Source: Candidatus Limnocylindrales bacterium (lineage in GTDB: Bacteria > Moduliflexota > Moduliflexia > Moduliflexales > JAUQPW01). Taken from it: 64,000 nt of DNA. The stretch lies in contig DATMBG010000058.1 in the NCBI GenBank assembly GCA_035559535.1, positions 186,001-250,000 on the forward strand, read 5' to 3'. Positions 33,951 to 42,790 of this stretch are shown piece by piece. Both the position numbers and the translations under genes were made by a program. How positions within the stretch are numbered: position 1 is the stretch's first letter; each line of letters opens with the position of its first letter. Under the pieces are notes generated by a model, which ran no database searches, was not told where the DNA came from, and saw only the letters and a list, made by a program, of their open reading frames with translations.

Positions 33951-34544
33951 GTGTTGATTTCTGCTATTTTGCTCGCAGCCGGTGAATCCCGAAGAATGGG
34001 AGAGTTAAAGCAACTTCTTCCTTTTAGGGAAAAGACCGTGATCGAACAGAGTATTGACAATCTCCTAAACTCTCAAGTGGATAAAATTTTGGTCGTCTTG
34101 GGTTATGAATGGAAGCGAATTTTGGAAAAAATTCAGCATTTACCCGTGACCATTGTCGTGAATGAAAATTACCGCCGGGGGATGCTCTCTTCCATCCAGT
34201 GTGGCCTTCAGGTTTTATCGGAGTCGAACCAGGCTATCCTGGTCATGCTGGGGGATCAACCCCATATTCCTTCCTCTGTGATTGACCAACTCATCGAAGC
34301 TTATCGGCAGGGAACCCACGGAATTATTATCCCCAAATACGAAGGGAGGCGGGGCCATCCTGTTCTCCTGGATGGGAAATATCGGGAGGAAATTTTAAAG
34401 ACCGATCCTGCTAATCCTCTTGGACTTAACCACATAGTTCGATCTCATCCCGAAGATATACTGGAAATTTCTGTAACGGTTCCGGCTATTATCCAGGATA
34501 TGGATACCCCCGAGGATTATATCAGGATAAAAGATGAGAGATGA
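33951..34544 (+). CDS. MobA-like NTP transferase (MocA family)
   Basis: A 197-residue nucleotidyltransferase. The N-terminus AILLAAGESRRMGELKQLLPF is the nucleotide-binding signature L-A-A-G-x-S-x-R-M-G with K-Q-L-L; further motifs are LGDQPHIP (metal-binding aspartate) and GRRGHPVLLDGKYREEIL. This set matches molybdenum cofactor cytidylyltransferase MocA/YgfJ-like proteins, which attach CMP to molybdopterin for hydroxylase-type enzymes. No molybdenum hydroxylase is beside it, so the activity is inferred. The start is GTG 33951 or the next codon, TTG; neither has a good ribosome site. Confidence 0.84.
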   Translation: MLISAILLAAGESRRMGELKQLLPFREKTVIEQSIDNLLNSQVDKILVVLGYEWKRILEKIQHLPVTIVVNENYRRGMLSSIQCGLQVLSESNQAILVMLGDQPHIPSSVIDQLIEAYRQGTHGIIIPKYEGRRGHPVLLDGKYREEILKTDPANPLGLNHIVRSHPEDILEISVTVPAIIQDMDTPEDYIRIKDER

Positions 34545-34546
34545 AA

Positions 34547-34640
34547 GTGTGTGGGAGTGTGGGGATATGGGAGTGTGGGAGTATGGGAGTTTATTTTTTA
34601 TACGCTATACTCCCATACCCCCACACTCCCATACCTTCCT
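34547..34640. repeat. GTATGGGAG low-complexity inverted repeat
   Basis: The left half reiterates GTGTGGGAGTGTGGGGATAT and GGGAGTGTGGGAGTATGGG. The right half is TACTCCCATACCCCCACACT and CCCATACC, giving a long imperfect hairpin with an AT-rich loop. Same family as 9790-9905 and 54438-54618. Confidence 0.75.
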
Positions 34641-34652
34641 ACTTCCCCTTTT

Positions 34653-35135
34653 TCATGGTCCTTTGTTCCAGAACTTTTCTTCATCATAAAAAAAGGTAAT
34701 CCATTCGGGAGGGAGTTCTTCAACGTAAAAATCCGGAGTAATCCGAGAGTGGGTTTTTTTATATAAAACCGCGGTTTTTAATTGAATTCCAGGATATTCC
34801 TTCTGAAGATATTCCATACCATAGATTAAAGTTTCTCCGCCATCTACCAGATCATCGACCAAAATTCCCTGTCCCTGGATTTTATCCAGGCTGGCCAAAT
34901 GTTTGCTAAAAATCGGTTTTTGGAGAATGGGAGCCTGACCTTTGGATTCGTCGGGGTACCGCTTGCTGATCATCAAAGCGATGGGGGCTTTTAAAGCTTT
35001 AGAGATAAAAAAACTGGGCGGCAGACCTCCACGGGCAATTCCTATGACGAAATCAAAGGATTCTCCACTTTCCACGATCATCTTACAAAGCCGAAAGATA
35101 TCATCATGATATTTTTTGAAGTCTACGAAGATCAT
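34653..35135 (-). CDS. Phosphoribosyltransferase
   Basis: A 160-residue type I phosphoribosyltransferase. The PRPP-binding signature is GILVDDLVDGGET near 93, and the pyrophosphate loop is IGIARGG near 32. The overall pattern, including ISKRYPDES and a C-terminal PPEWITFFYDEE, resembles xanthine-guanine/hypoxanthine transferases. It probably salvages a purine base to its monophosphate, fitting the IMP dehydrogenase on the same strand about 300 bases upstream. It is cytosolic. The exact base is not assignable from sequence. Confidence 0.85.
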   Translation of the reverse strand: MIFVDFKKYHDDIFRLCKMIVESGESFDFVIGIARGGLPPSFFISKALKAPIALMISKRYPDESKGQAPILQKPIFSKHLASLDKIQGQGILVDDLVDGGETLIYGMEYLQKEYPGIQLKTAVLYKKTHSRITPDFYVEELPPEWITFFYDEEKFWNKGP

Positions 35136-35187
35136 TTTTTAATGGATGGTGGTTGATGGGCCTTGTCCGATCCTTTTACTCCCCCCT

Positions 35188-35420
35188 ATCCCCCCGTCCT
35201 CTCTTTTAAGGGCAGGGTTTGTAATTTAACCCTTTCGACTTCCCTTCCCCGGTAGGGAAGGGGAAAGTTGAGACATAGGCAATCTTCCTACCTCTTGCAA
35301 AGGTTCATAGCTTTCAAATGGGAGTCTGAAGCTTTCAATCCTTATCCTGGCATGTATACCCCGATTCTCTCTTCTTACCTCGGGAAGGGGTCAGGTCAAA
35401 AACTTACCCCGGAACGCATT
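35188..35420. repeat. Intergenic repeats between phosphoribosyltransferase and guaB
   Basis: The 303-base gap contains the hairpin CTTCCCTTCCCCGGTAGGGA plus AGGGGAAAG (about 35239-35269) and further CCTCGGGAAGGGG-type pieces. These belong to the GC-rich dispersed family; no gene is visible. Confidence 0.5.
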
Positions 35421-35438
35421 ATACTCTGCCTGCCGTCC

Positions 35439-36878
35439 TTAAATTTCGTGTGGGAGGCTTTCTCTCCGTCCGGCATCGGTTATGAGGATAAAGGTTATGT
35501 TTTCTTGCAGTTCTGGAATGGTTTTTGCCCCGCAATAACTCATCCCGGAACGCAGGCCTCCTTCTAATTGGAAAAGAATATCCACCACACTCCCTTGATA
35601 GGGAATTTCTGTTTCGACCCCTTCGGGAACGATACTGATTAAATTTTCAGTTCGTAAAGAACCTTCTCGAATTGATCTATCGGAAGCGGCGGTCAGGGAA
35701 GCCATTCCGCGATAAAGCTTGTAGCGACGGCCTTTTCGGATAATACTTTGACCCGGACTTTCATCGGTTCCCGCAAACAATCTCCCGATCATAACCGAAC
35801 TGGCCCCGGCGGCTAAAGCCTTTACAATATCTCCCGAATCCTTAATTCCCCCATCGGCAATGATGGGAACATTCCGTTCTCGAGCGACTTCAGCACACTC
35901 CCAAATAGCAGAGAGTTGGGGGACTCCTGCTCCGGCCACCTGCCGGGTATCACAGGCAGCTCCAGGCCCAACTCCTACTTTCACAGCATCGGCTCCTGCC
36001 TCAATAAGGTCTCGTGTCCCTTCCTTTGTAGCTACATTGCCTGCAATGATATCCACTTTATCTTGAACCGTTTTTTTGAGGGTTTGAACCGCTTCGATGC
36101 ACAAATCGAGATGTCCATGGGCAATGTCGATAACCAAAACATCCACTCCGGCCTCGACCAGAGCCTGGGCCCTTTCTTTATAATCTCCCGTGGCCCCAAC
36201 GGCTGCTCCCGCTAATAACCTTCCCTGTTTATCCTTCATAGCCGAGGGATACTGACTCGTTTTGAGAATATCCTTGGCTGTGATAAGCCCTTTCAAGAAA
36301 CCCTCGGAATCTACCAGGGGCAGTTTTTCAACCTTGTGTTTTCGAAAGATCTCCTTGGCCTCTTGAAGGGTAATGTTAGGAGATGCGGTAATCAGCTTCT
36401 CCTTCGGGGTCATGAGTTCTGAAATGGGCTCCTCCAGATTTTCCTCAAATCGAATATCCCGGAAAGTCAGAATACCCACCAGTTTCCCTTGCTTATCCAC
36501 AACCATAACACTGGTAATTCCATACTCTTTCATGACCGCTTTGGCTTCCTTCAAGGTATGGTGCTGCTCCAGGGCACAAGGATTGTTGACGATGAAACTC
36601 TCTGCCCTCTTGACCCGCCGAACCTGCTCAGCCTCCTCTTCAATACTCATAAAACGATGGATGATCCCCATGGCCCCCAACCGGGCCATGGTAATCGCCA
36701 TGGTCGCTTCGGTTACCGTATCCATGTTCGCTGCTACAATGGGGATGTTTAATTTGATGTGACGAGAAAGATAGCTGGATACATTGACATCCTTTCGGGA
36801 AATGATGGAAGATCTCTTGGGTTCTATTAAAACATCATCAAAGGTATATCCCTTTTTTAGTTTTATTCTCGGATTCAT
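35439..36878 (-). CDS. guaB: IMP dehydrogenase
   Basis: A 479-residue enzyme that oxidises IMP to XMP, the committed step of GMP synthesis. The N-terminal [13 protein letters not shown] and the barrel are interrupted by a CBS pair (about 95-205). The active-site loop is [20 protein letters not shown] with catalytic Cys309; the residue after the cysteine is Asp, where most IMPDHs have Thr (C-T-T-R). The flap contains YRGMASL and [13 protein letters not shown], which keep the usual pattern. GMP reductase is unlikely because of the CBS domains and flap. AAAGGAG precedes the ATG. Confidence 0.92.
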   Translation of the reverse strand: MNPRIKLKKGYTFDDVLIEPKRSSIISRKDVNVSSYLSRHIKLNIPIVAANMDTVTEATMAITMARLGAMGIIHRFMSIEEEAEQVRRVKRAESFIVNNPCALEQHHTLKEAKAVMKEYGITSVMVVDKQGKLVGILTFRDIRFEENLEEPISELMTPKEKLITASPNITLQEAKEIFRKHKVEKLPLVDSEGFLKGLITAKDILKTSQYPSAMKDKQGRLLAGAAVGATGDYKERAQALVEAGVDVLVIDIAHGHLDLCIEAVQTLKKTVQDKVDIIAGNVATKEGTRDLIEAGADAVKVGVGPGAACDTRQVAGAGVPQLSAIWECAEVARERNVPIIADGGIKDSGDIVKALAAGASSVMIGRLFAGTDESPGQSIIRKGRRYKLYRGMASLTAASDRSIREGSLRTENLISIVPEGVETEIPYQGSVVDILFQLEGGLRSGMSYCGAKTIPELQENITFILITDAGRRESLPHEI

Positions 36879-36932
36879 ACTAAAAACTCCTTTAAGTATT
36901 ACCTACAAGGTAATTCCTTAACTTTACCTTGC

Positions 36933-37451
36933 CTACCCGGAAGGTTCATGGGAAGTTAAATCTTGCCGGTCGTTGAGAGATATGGGATCCAGCGACACTT
37001 TACGGTTATAGAGTATTTTTTTGAATCCCAGTATGAAATTCCCGAAAAAGGTGAAAATGCCAAAAGGAATTAAACTTAGGAGTAGGGCATACCACAATGG
37101 GCTGAGGATAAAGTCATGTACATAATATACCTTCGGGTGTAATGCTACAGACTGTATGTAGACTCTTCGCTTCATCTCATATTCTCTAGGCCACTTTTTA
37201 TCAAAGAATAAGTAGTCATAAGCTTTCCTTAAAGGAATCTCGGGTTTTGGAACAAGATAAGAAGTTTTCAGATAACCCTTTAGAAGAGAAACCATCAGGA
37301 AAAGCATACAGAGCATTACAAACATTCGCCTGGATTGAGTTACCCGAAGGTAAAGGAAATAAATACCTACAGGAACAATAATCAGAATTATTAAGGGCAG
37401 AAAAATAGGGCCGAAATATCCAAAGTCGGGAGGTGTTTCCTTTATAGGCAT
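36933..37451 (-). CDS. Hypothetical membrane protein
   Basis: A 172-residue protein that I do not recognise. Three membrane helices are visible: about 13-33 (IFLPLIILIIVPVGIYFLYL), 41-58, and 113-137 (SPLWYALLLSLIPFGIFTFF). Between the last two is a soluble loop rich in Tyr, Lys and Arg (AYDYLFFDKKWPREYEMKRR). The C-terminus is polar. It sits just upstream of guaB on the same strand (54-base gap) and downstream of a lipoprotein gene, and may be envelope-associated. No enzymatic motif is visible. Confidence 0.65.
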   Translation of the reverse strand: MPIKETPPDFGYFGPIFLPLIILIIVPVGIYFLYLRVTQSRRMFVMLCMLFLMVSLLKGYLKTSYLVPKPEIPLRKAYDYLFFDKKWPREYEMKRRVYIQSVALHPKVYYVHDFILSPLWYALLLSLIPFGIFTFFGNFILGFKKILYNRKVSLDPISLNDRQDLTSHEPSG

Positions 37452-37516
37452 AAAATATCTCCTTTCCTTTATTTACCCCTAGATGGGGTACCCCGTCAAT
37501 GGCTTTTTATGGATGA

Positions 37517-38014
37517 TCACTCTCTCCCCGGAAAATCCTTCAAACCTTCTGCTACAGAAGCATAATCGACCTTATTCGAAGCGGGATCAATGATGGTTTT
37601 AAAACTTCCCCTGTAAATAATTCTTTGATCGGGTAGGGTGAGCAATCGGAACCTGGTTTCTAATTTTAACTCAGAGGGAGTCGAAGAGATAAGGGAACTT
37701 TTTAAAACCAAAAGACTGTCGGCTCCCTGATTACCGGCCGTGGTCAAAGCCAGGCTTTCAGTCGGGGGATGAGAAGGGGGAGGCCACAGAAGGGTCCGAT
37801 ACCCTTTCTCTTCCATGAGAAATTGAGAGATCCTCTCTTCCAGACTAAAATTTATAAATCTCAAAATTTCTTTGGGATAACCTTTGTGCCGCTCTAAACT
37901 TCCATAGATGCCAATGGTTCGTAACCTATATTTACTGATATCCGATCTTAAAGGAGTTGCTGTACAGCCGACTAAAAGTACAAGAAACATCATGAAGATC
38001 TTTCTTCGCCACAT
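37517..38014 (-). CDS. Putative lipoprotein of unknown function
   Basis: A 165-residue protein with a lipoprotein signal peptide: basic MWRRK, hydrophobic core, then the lipobox L-V-G-C with acylated Cys17. The mature part contains RFINFSLEERISQFLMEEKG and TTAGNQGADSLLVLKSSLIS, suggestive of the small alpha/beta lipoproteins that assemble at the outer membrane, but I cannot assign a family. Its gene is divergent from the MalF-type permease at 38118 and lies 65 bases upstream of the membrane protein gene on its own strand. Confidence 0.7.
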   Translation of the reverse strand: MWRRKIFMMFLVLLVGCTATPLRSDISKYRLRTIGIYGSLERHKGYPKEILRFINFSLEERISQFLMEEKGYRTLLWPPPSHPPTESLALTTAGNQGADSLLVLKSSLISSTPSELKLETRFRLLTLPDQRIIYRGSFKTIIDPASNKVDYASVAEGLKDFPGRE

Positions 38015-38106
38015 TTTGTTCTCCTATTTCTCTTGACATCCCTACCAAACTGAGATACCTAAAGTAGAATAACTCATAGGTTCGTTTTAAACAACCCTTT
38101 CTGAAC

Positions 38107-38116
38107 GGTTTAAACC
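38107..38116. promoter_or_regulatory. Palindrome abutting the MalF-type permease start
   Basis: GGTTTAAACC is a perfect 10-base palindrome ending one base before the ATG at 38118, and TTTTAAAC occurs about 20 bases earlier. It might bind a regulator of the transporter operon; evidence is symmetry and position only. Confidence 0.25.
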
Positions 38117-38117
38117 T

Positions 38118-39110
38118 ATGCGACAGATGGTTCCCGAAGTCAAAGAAAACCCGGAGAATTCATCCATAAAAACCTATCCCGGTGCCTTAACTTTCCTGAA
38201 GAAGCACGTTTTCTCTTCCAAAGGATTAAGGGATAAGTTTTCTACGAAGTTAAAAAAAAATAGTTTACCTCTGGCTTTTCTCTCCCCAGCCGTTATTTTT
38301 GTTCTCCTGATCACCTTTCTTCCGATCCTGCACGCGATAAGTATAAGTTTCTATGAAACGTCTTACCTTCAAAAAACGGAGTTTATAGGTTTTCATCACT
38401 ATTGGAATTACCTTCAGGAACCCGCAGGTCGTCAAAATATTCTGAACTCCCTGATTTATGTGTTTGGTTCTCTGATATTGGCCGTGCCTTTTGGAGTTCT
38501 ACTGGCCACGCTTCTCCACCGTAATCTGCGATTTAGAACCCTTTTCCGGACTCTCATCGTTCTCCCCTGGGTTGTAGCCCAACTTATCAGTGCACTTCTC
38601 TGGAGTTGGTTGATTAACCCAAACTATGGGCCTGTTAATTACTTTATTCAACTTTGGTTTGGTTTTCCCGTGGATTTTCTCAGCCAACCCCTAACGGCCA
38701 TGCCTACCCTGATCCTCGTTAATGTCTGGCGGTCTTTTCCTTATCCCATGTTATTAACTCTGGCCGCACTCCAAACCATTCCAGAGGAACTCCTGGAAGC
38801 TGCAAAGGTAGACGGGGCCTCGGCCTGGACCCGATTCTGGCGAATTACCCTCCCCCTCATCCAGAATACGCTTTTAATTGCAATTATTATGCTGAGCCTG
38901 TACTACTTCAATATGGTTACCCTTCCCCTGGTTTTAACCGGTGGAGGACCCCTGGGGGCCACGGAGGTTATCTCCCTTCGAGTATATCGAGAGGCTTTTA
39001 ATTTTTATCATATCGGCTACGGCTCCGCCATAGCTATTTATATTTTATTATTCAATATACTTTTTAGTCTTCTATATATAAAGATTTTGAGGACTGAAGC
39101 TGTGGGTTAA
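38118..39110 (+). CDS. Carbohydrate ABC transporter permease (MalF type)
   Basis: A 330-residue permease with a long basic N-terminal tail (about 1-50) and then helices beginning LPLAFLSPAVIFVLLI. The EAA loop is EELLEAAKVDGASAWTRFWR, followed by ITLPLIQNT. It starts the second carbohydrate importer: MalG-type permease, an enolase-superfamily enzyme and a Tat-exported binding protein follow on the same strand. The ATG comes directly after a perfect palindrome GGTTTAAACC and has no ribosome site. A second ATG three codons later is similarly bare. Confidence 0.9.
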   Translation: MRQMVPEVKENPENSSIKTYPGALTFLKKHVFSSKGLRDKFSTKLKKNSLPLAFLSPAVIFVLLITFLPILHAISISFYETSYLQKTEFIGFHHYWNYLQEPAGRQNILNSLIYVFGSLILAVPFGVLLATLLHRNLRFRTLFRTLIVLPWVVAQLISALLWSWLINPNYGPVNYFIQLWFGFPVDFLSQPLTAMPTLILVNVWRSFPYPMLLTLAALQTIPEELLEAAKVDGASAWTRFWRITLPLIQNTLLIAIIMLSLYYFNMVTLPLVLTGGGPLGATEVISLRVYREAFNFYHIGYGSAIAIYILLFNILFSLLYIKILRTEAVG

Positions 39111-39130
39111 AGAAAGTACTGAGTACTGGG

Positions 39131-39150
39131 TGGTGAGTTTTAACTCACCA
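39131..39150. repeat. Short palindrome between the two permeases
   Basis: TGGTGAGTTTTAACTCACCA has 9-base complementary arms and a 2-base centre. It follows AGTACTGAGTACTGGG, a motif also found at 57365-57418. It is probably a small dispersed repeat in the 57-base gap. Confidence 0.45.
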
Positions 39151-39167
39151 TTCAGTCGTGTATAGGG

Positions 39168-40016
39168 ATGTCTCGGCGACCCGGTAAATTTTCAAAATAT
39201 CTTGAATCGATGGTTGTTTATGGGATTCTTATAGGTACCTCTCTGTTTGCTATTTTTCCCATTGTGTGGGCCATTTTAACTTCTCTTAAACAAGAAGCTA
39301 CTATTTTTCTCTATCCTCCTCAGTGGCTGCCCCATCCGATAACCCTTGAAAATTACCTCCACATCCTTTATAACTCCAATATGCCCCGCTACTTCTTGAA
39401 CAGCCTGTGGGTAGTTTTCATGACCATTCTCTTGAGTCTGACCCTCTCTTCCCATGGGGGATACGCGGCTGCACGTTTTTCCTTTAAGGGAAAAAATACC
39501 CTGTTGTTTATTATTCTCCTGACAGTTATGATTCCGGGCATTGTGGTCTTAATTCCTCTTTATATGCTGGCCACTCAGGTAGGATTGCTGGATACTTACT
39601 GGGTTTTGATTCTGGTTTATACGGCCTGGCAAATTCCGGCGGTTTTATGGCTGATGCGAGGGTTCTTTGAAACTATTCCCAGGGAATTGGAAGAAGCTGC
39701 CCTCATAGATGGATGTTCCAGGCCCGGAGCATTTTATCGAATCATCTGGCCTCTAACCCGACCCGGATTGGCCGCAGCAGCAGTTATTGTCTTTGTAAAT
39801 GTCTGGAATGAGTTTATTCTGGCTGCTACTTTAACAACCTCTGATGATAAACGTCTGATTCCTGTAGGACTTTATTACTACATCGGAGCCTATGGCATTG
39901 AATGGGGTAAATTAATGGCAGCCGTCTGTATAGCTTTGCTTCCCATTATCCTTTTGTTTATATTCCTCCAGCGCAGTTTCATTAAAGGACTATCATCGGG
40001 ATCTGTAAAGGGTTAG
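39168..40016 (+). CDS. Carbohydrate ABC transporter permease (MalG type)
   Basis: A 282-residue permease with six helices. The EAA loop reads RELEEAALIDGCSRPGAFYR, followed by IIWPLTRPG. The first helix (YGILIGTSLFAIFPIVWAIL) and SSHGGYAAARFSF region are standard for the family. It pairs with the MalF-type permease. No ATPase gene is in the cluster, as for the importer at 27-31 kb, so a shared ATPase encoded elsewhere is likely. A palindrome lies in the 57-base gap before it. Confidence 0.91.
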   Translation: MSRRPGKFSKYLESMVVYGILIGTSLFAIFPIVWAILTSLKQEATIFLYPPQWLPHPITLENYLHILYNSNMPRYFLNSLWVVFMTILLSLTLSSHGGYAAARFSFKGKNTLLFIILLTVMIPGIVVLIPLYMLATQVGLLDTYWVLILVYTAWQIPAVLWLMRGFFETIPRELEEAALIDGCSRPGAFYRIIWPLTRPGLAAAAVIVFVNVWNEFILAATLTTSDDKRLIPVGLYYYIGAYGIEWGKLMAAVCIALLPIILLFIFLQRSFIKGLSSGSVKG

Positions 40017-40103
40017 TTGTCCGTTGTTTGTTAGAAGTTGCGTGGAGTTGACAGATTCAAAGGGAGGATAGAAATCAACAAGCAAAGGACAGCGGACAGG
40101 AAT

Positions 40104-41219
40104 ATGAAAATAGATCAGGTAGAAGTAATTCCCATTCGGATACCCAACCGGGTTCCTATGAAGCTTTCCACCATGCTTTTAGAATTTCAAGATAATGTGA
40201 TTGTCCGGCTAAGGGCGGGGGATTTAACTGGAATTGGTGAGACTGAGCCGATTTACGGGTTTCAGGGATGCGGAGAATCCCAGGTAACCATAGTTCCTTT
40301 GATTCGAGAGCGATTTACACCACTCCTTTTAGGACGAAGTCCCTTTGACATCGAACGGATGGTTCGAGACCTGGAGAAGGCTGTTTGGGGTAATCCCTAT
40401 GCTAAAGCGGCCGTAATCAATGCGCTGTATGATCTCATGGCAAAAGCCTTGGGGCTTCCTCTCTATCAACTCCTGGGTGGCTGCTATCGTGAGAAGATAC
40501 CGGTGGTATGGACCATTGGGATTAAAGATAAAAAGGAGATGGTAGAAGAGGCCCTCTGGGCTGTGGATCGAGGTTTTAAGTTGTTAAAATTAAAGATAGG
40601 GGCTTTAGCGCCCGAGATGGATTTACAAAACATCGCAGCGATTCGAGAGGCTGTAGGACCCGACATCGGGATTCGTGTCGATGCCAACGGTGCCCTCAGT
40701 TTTACCCAGGCTTTGAAACTCCTCACCGGGTTAATTCCCTTTAATTTGGAGCTGGTGGAACAGCCTCTGGCTATATGGGATCTGGATGGGATGGCTCGAC
40801 TTATTGAGCTTTTAGGTATTCCGATTATGCCCGATGAAAGCCTCCACTCCCTTCAATCTGCTCTGGACCTGATTATGAAAAGGGCCGCTTCCATCTTTGG
40901 AATGAAACTGGCCAAACACGGGGGGATTTATTATGCTCAGAGAATTGCCGCCCTGGCTCAGGCTGCCAACCTCCCCATTTATCCGGGAAATCAGCCGAGT
41001 ACCAGTATAGGATCGGCTACCGCTGCCCATTTCTATGCAGCGACATGGAATGCTACTTTAGGAGGAGATTTTCATATAGGTCCTGCCGGGTGGCTTGCCG
41101 ATGATATCGTCAAAAATCCCCTGGTCGTTCGGGATGGCCATGCCTTTGTCCCCCAGGGGATTGGAATTGGAATGGAACTGGATGAAGAGAAATTAGCTAA
41201 ATATACCAGGAAGATCTAG
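40104..41219 (+). CDS. Enolase-superfamily enzyme (MLE subgroup)
   Basis: A 371-residue enzyme. Catalytic-site residues are K-L-K (Lys162, Lys164) in LLKLKIGAL, metal ligands Asp193 (RVDANGAL), Glu219 (ELVEQPL) and Glu245 (MPDESLH), and Lys268 in FGMKLAKHGG opposite the first pair. Lysines on both sides mark the muconate-lactonising/dipeptide-epimerase subgroup, unlike the histidine-type enzyme at 13888-15054. Cycloisomerase, racemase or epimerase activity is possible. I start at ATG 40104 (MKIDQVEVIPIRI), the family N-terminus; the open frame from 40038 adds 22 residues made of low-complexity DNA. Its place between permeases and binding protein suggests it processes the imported compound. 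Confidence 0.89.
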   Translation: MKIDQVEVIPIRIPNRVPMKLSTMLLEFQDNVIVRLRAGDLTGIGETEPIYGFQGCGESQVTIVPLIRERFTPLLLGRSPFDIERMVRDLEKAVWGNPYAKAAVINALYDLMAKALGLPLYQLLGGCYREKIPVVWTIGIKDKKEMVEEALWAVDRGFKLLKLKIGALAPEMDLQNIAAIREAVGPDIGIRVDANGALSFTQALKLLTGLIPFNLELVEQPLAIWDLDGMARLIELLGIPIMPDESLHSLQSALDLIMKRAASIFGMKLAKHGGIYYAQRIAALAQAANLPIYPGNQPSTSIGSATAAHFYAATWNATLGGDFHIGPAGWLADDIVKNPLVVRDGHAFVPQGIGIGMELDEEKLAKYTRKI

Positions 41220-41254
41220 TAGTTCTTTGTCTATTGTCCGTTGTTCCTTGTAGT

Positions 41255-41274
41255 AGGTCAAACGTCTCGTTTGA
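41255..41274. repeat. Dispersed palindromic 20-mer, copy 2
   Basis: AGGTCAAACGTCTCGTTTGA is identical to the copy at 21933-21952. It is flanked by TTGTCCGTTGTTCC low-complexity sequence in the 171-base gap before the binding-protein gene. Confidence 0.7.
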
Positions 41275-41390
41275 TGCTGAAGGAAGTTATTTATGGAATT
41301 GAAGGCCCGCCTTCCACGGCGTTGGAATAAGGGCGAACAGGGACAATTCTAAATGCCGTCCCGCGAACAACGGGCAACAGATACACTCAG

Positions 41391-42731
41391 ATGAAAAGCG
41401 AACACCGCTTATTATCGCGTCGTACCTTTCTCCAGAAAGCCGGACAGATAGGGGCTGCTACGGGACTCCTGGCTACCGGTGGATTTCCCACCCTGCGGAG
41501 AGCCCGGGCTCAGGATAAAAAATCCGTAACCCTTCGGTACTGGACTTTCTTAAATCCAAAGGATCCGAATCCCCGCTCTCAAGCTCAGAATCAGATCCTT
41601 GAGAGTTTCGAAGCAAAATATCCCCATATCAAGGTTTCGGTAGAAATTGTTCCCTGGCAAACCACCGGACTCCAGTTGATTCAGGCGGCCCAGGCTGGTA
41701 AAACACCCGATGTAATCAGCATGTTTAACCTTTATCTGGCCCAGCAAGTGGCCGCTAAAACGATTCTTCCTTTAGATGAATATCTTCAAGGATGGAGTCC
41801 GGAACAGCAACAAGATTTTATTTATCCCCTGGAGCAGGTTAGCTTCGAGGGACGCAGGATGGCTTTTTTCCGGGATCTGAGGGTTCGACTTCTCTGGTAC
41901 CGAAAGGATTGGCTGGGAGAAGCCGGATTTGGGACTCCTCGAAGCTGGGAGGAATTGGCCCGGGCAGCTCAAGCCGTTACCACAGGTCGTCGGACCGGCT
42001 TTACCATGGCCATGGAGAGATCCAGGGACAAGGGGGTTCAGCTCGGTCAGTTTATGATCAGTAATCTCTGGGCCCAGGGAATTAATATTCTGGATGATCA
42101 GGGGAAGGCTAATTTTAATAACGAAGCAGGAGCTCGGATTTTTCAATTCCTTTACGATTTAGTTCATACTTACAAAGCCATGCCCCTCAGTGTCATCTCT
42201 GTGGATTCCGATACCAGCTTGCAGATGATCAAATCCGGCGCAACGGCCATGATTACGGAAGGAAGCCATCGGGTTTCCACGGCCCGGGCCGGTCAGGGGG
42301 TCGGCATGAACCTGGCTACCACGCCCATTCCTTCCCCTGAGCCGGATAAACCTTGTCCGGCATTGACCACCGGACAGGTCCTCATGATGGGTAAAGATTG
42401 TAAGAATCGGGAGGAGGCCTGGTTATTCATCGAACATTCTATCAGTCCAGAACAACAAGCCCTGATCGGTAAAGTAGCTCAGGAGATGCCGACCCGTAAA
42501 TCCTCCTATCAAGACCCCTGGTTTAAAACCCCTGAAGCCGCAGAAATGCTAGCCTGGGTGGAGTATGTTCAAAAAACTTCTCGACCCTTCATTTTTCCGG
42601 AAAAAGTAGAGATTCTTTTTGATACCATAGCCGGAGCCGCCCAGGAAGTCATCACCCGACGTAAACCGATCCCCCAGGCCCTGGAAGAGGCCGCAGCAAG
42701 ATGGAATAAGGAAAAAGGAGGAGGATCTTAA
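41391..42731 (+). CDS. Tat-exported sugar ABC transporter substrate-binding protein
   Basis: A 446-residue extracellular solute-binding protein (family 1). The N-terminus has a twin-arginine signal, LLSRRTFLQK (Arg10-Arg11), a mild hydrophobic stretch and a likely cut after ARA40. Tat export implies folding, perhaps with a ligand or cofactor, before secretion, in contrast to the Sec-type binding protein at 29707. The mature part has the typical FLNPKDPNPRSQ and VSVEIVPWQTTGLQLIQAAQ segments and the late WLFIEHSISPEQQ block. It belongs with the permeases at 38118-40016. The gap before it holds a dispersed palindrome. Confidence 0.9.
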   Translation: MKSEHRLLSRRTFLQKAGQIGAATGLLATGGFPTLRRARAQDKKSVTLRYWTFLNPKDPNPRSQAQNQILESFEAKYPHIKVSVEIVPWQTTGLQLIQAAQAGKTPDVISMFNLYLAQQVAAKTILPLDEYLQGWSPEQQQDFIYPLEQVSFEGRRMAFFRDLRVRLLWYRKDWLGEAGFGTPRSWEELARAAQAVTTGRRTGFTMAMERSRDKGVQLGQFMISNLWAQGINILDDQGKANFNNEAGARIFQFLYDLVHTYKAMPLSVISVDSDTSLQMIKSGATAMITEGSHRVSTARAGQGVGMNLATTPIPSPEPDKPCPALTTGQVLMMGKDCKNREEAWLFIEHSISPEQQALIGKVAQEMPTRKSSYQDPWFKTPEAAEMLAWVEYVQKTSRPFIFPEKVEILFDTIAGAAQEVITRRKPIPQALEEAAARWNKEKGGGS

Positions 42732-42790
42732 AAAGATCCCGGTCGGCTGTTTTTAGTCCAGAGGATCTTGATTTTTCCTCATCCCCTTGC

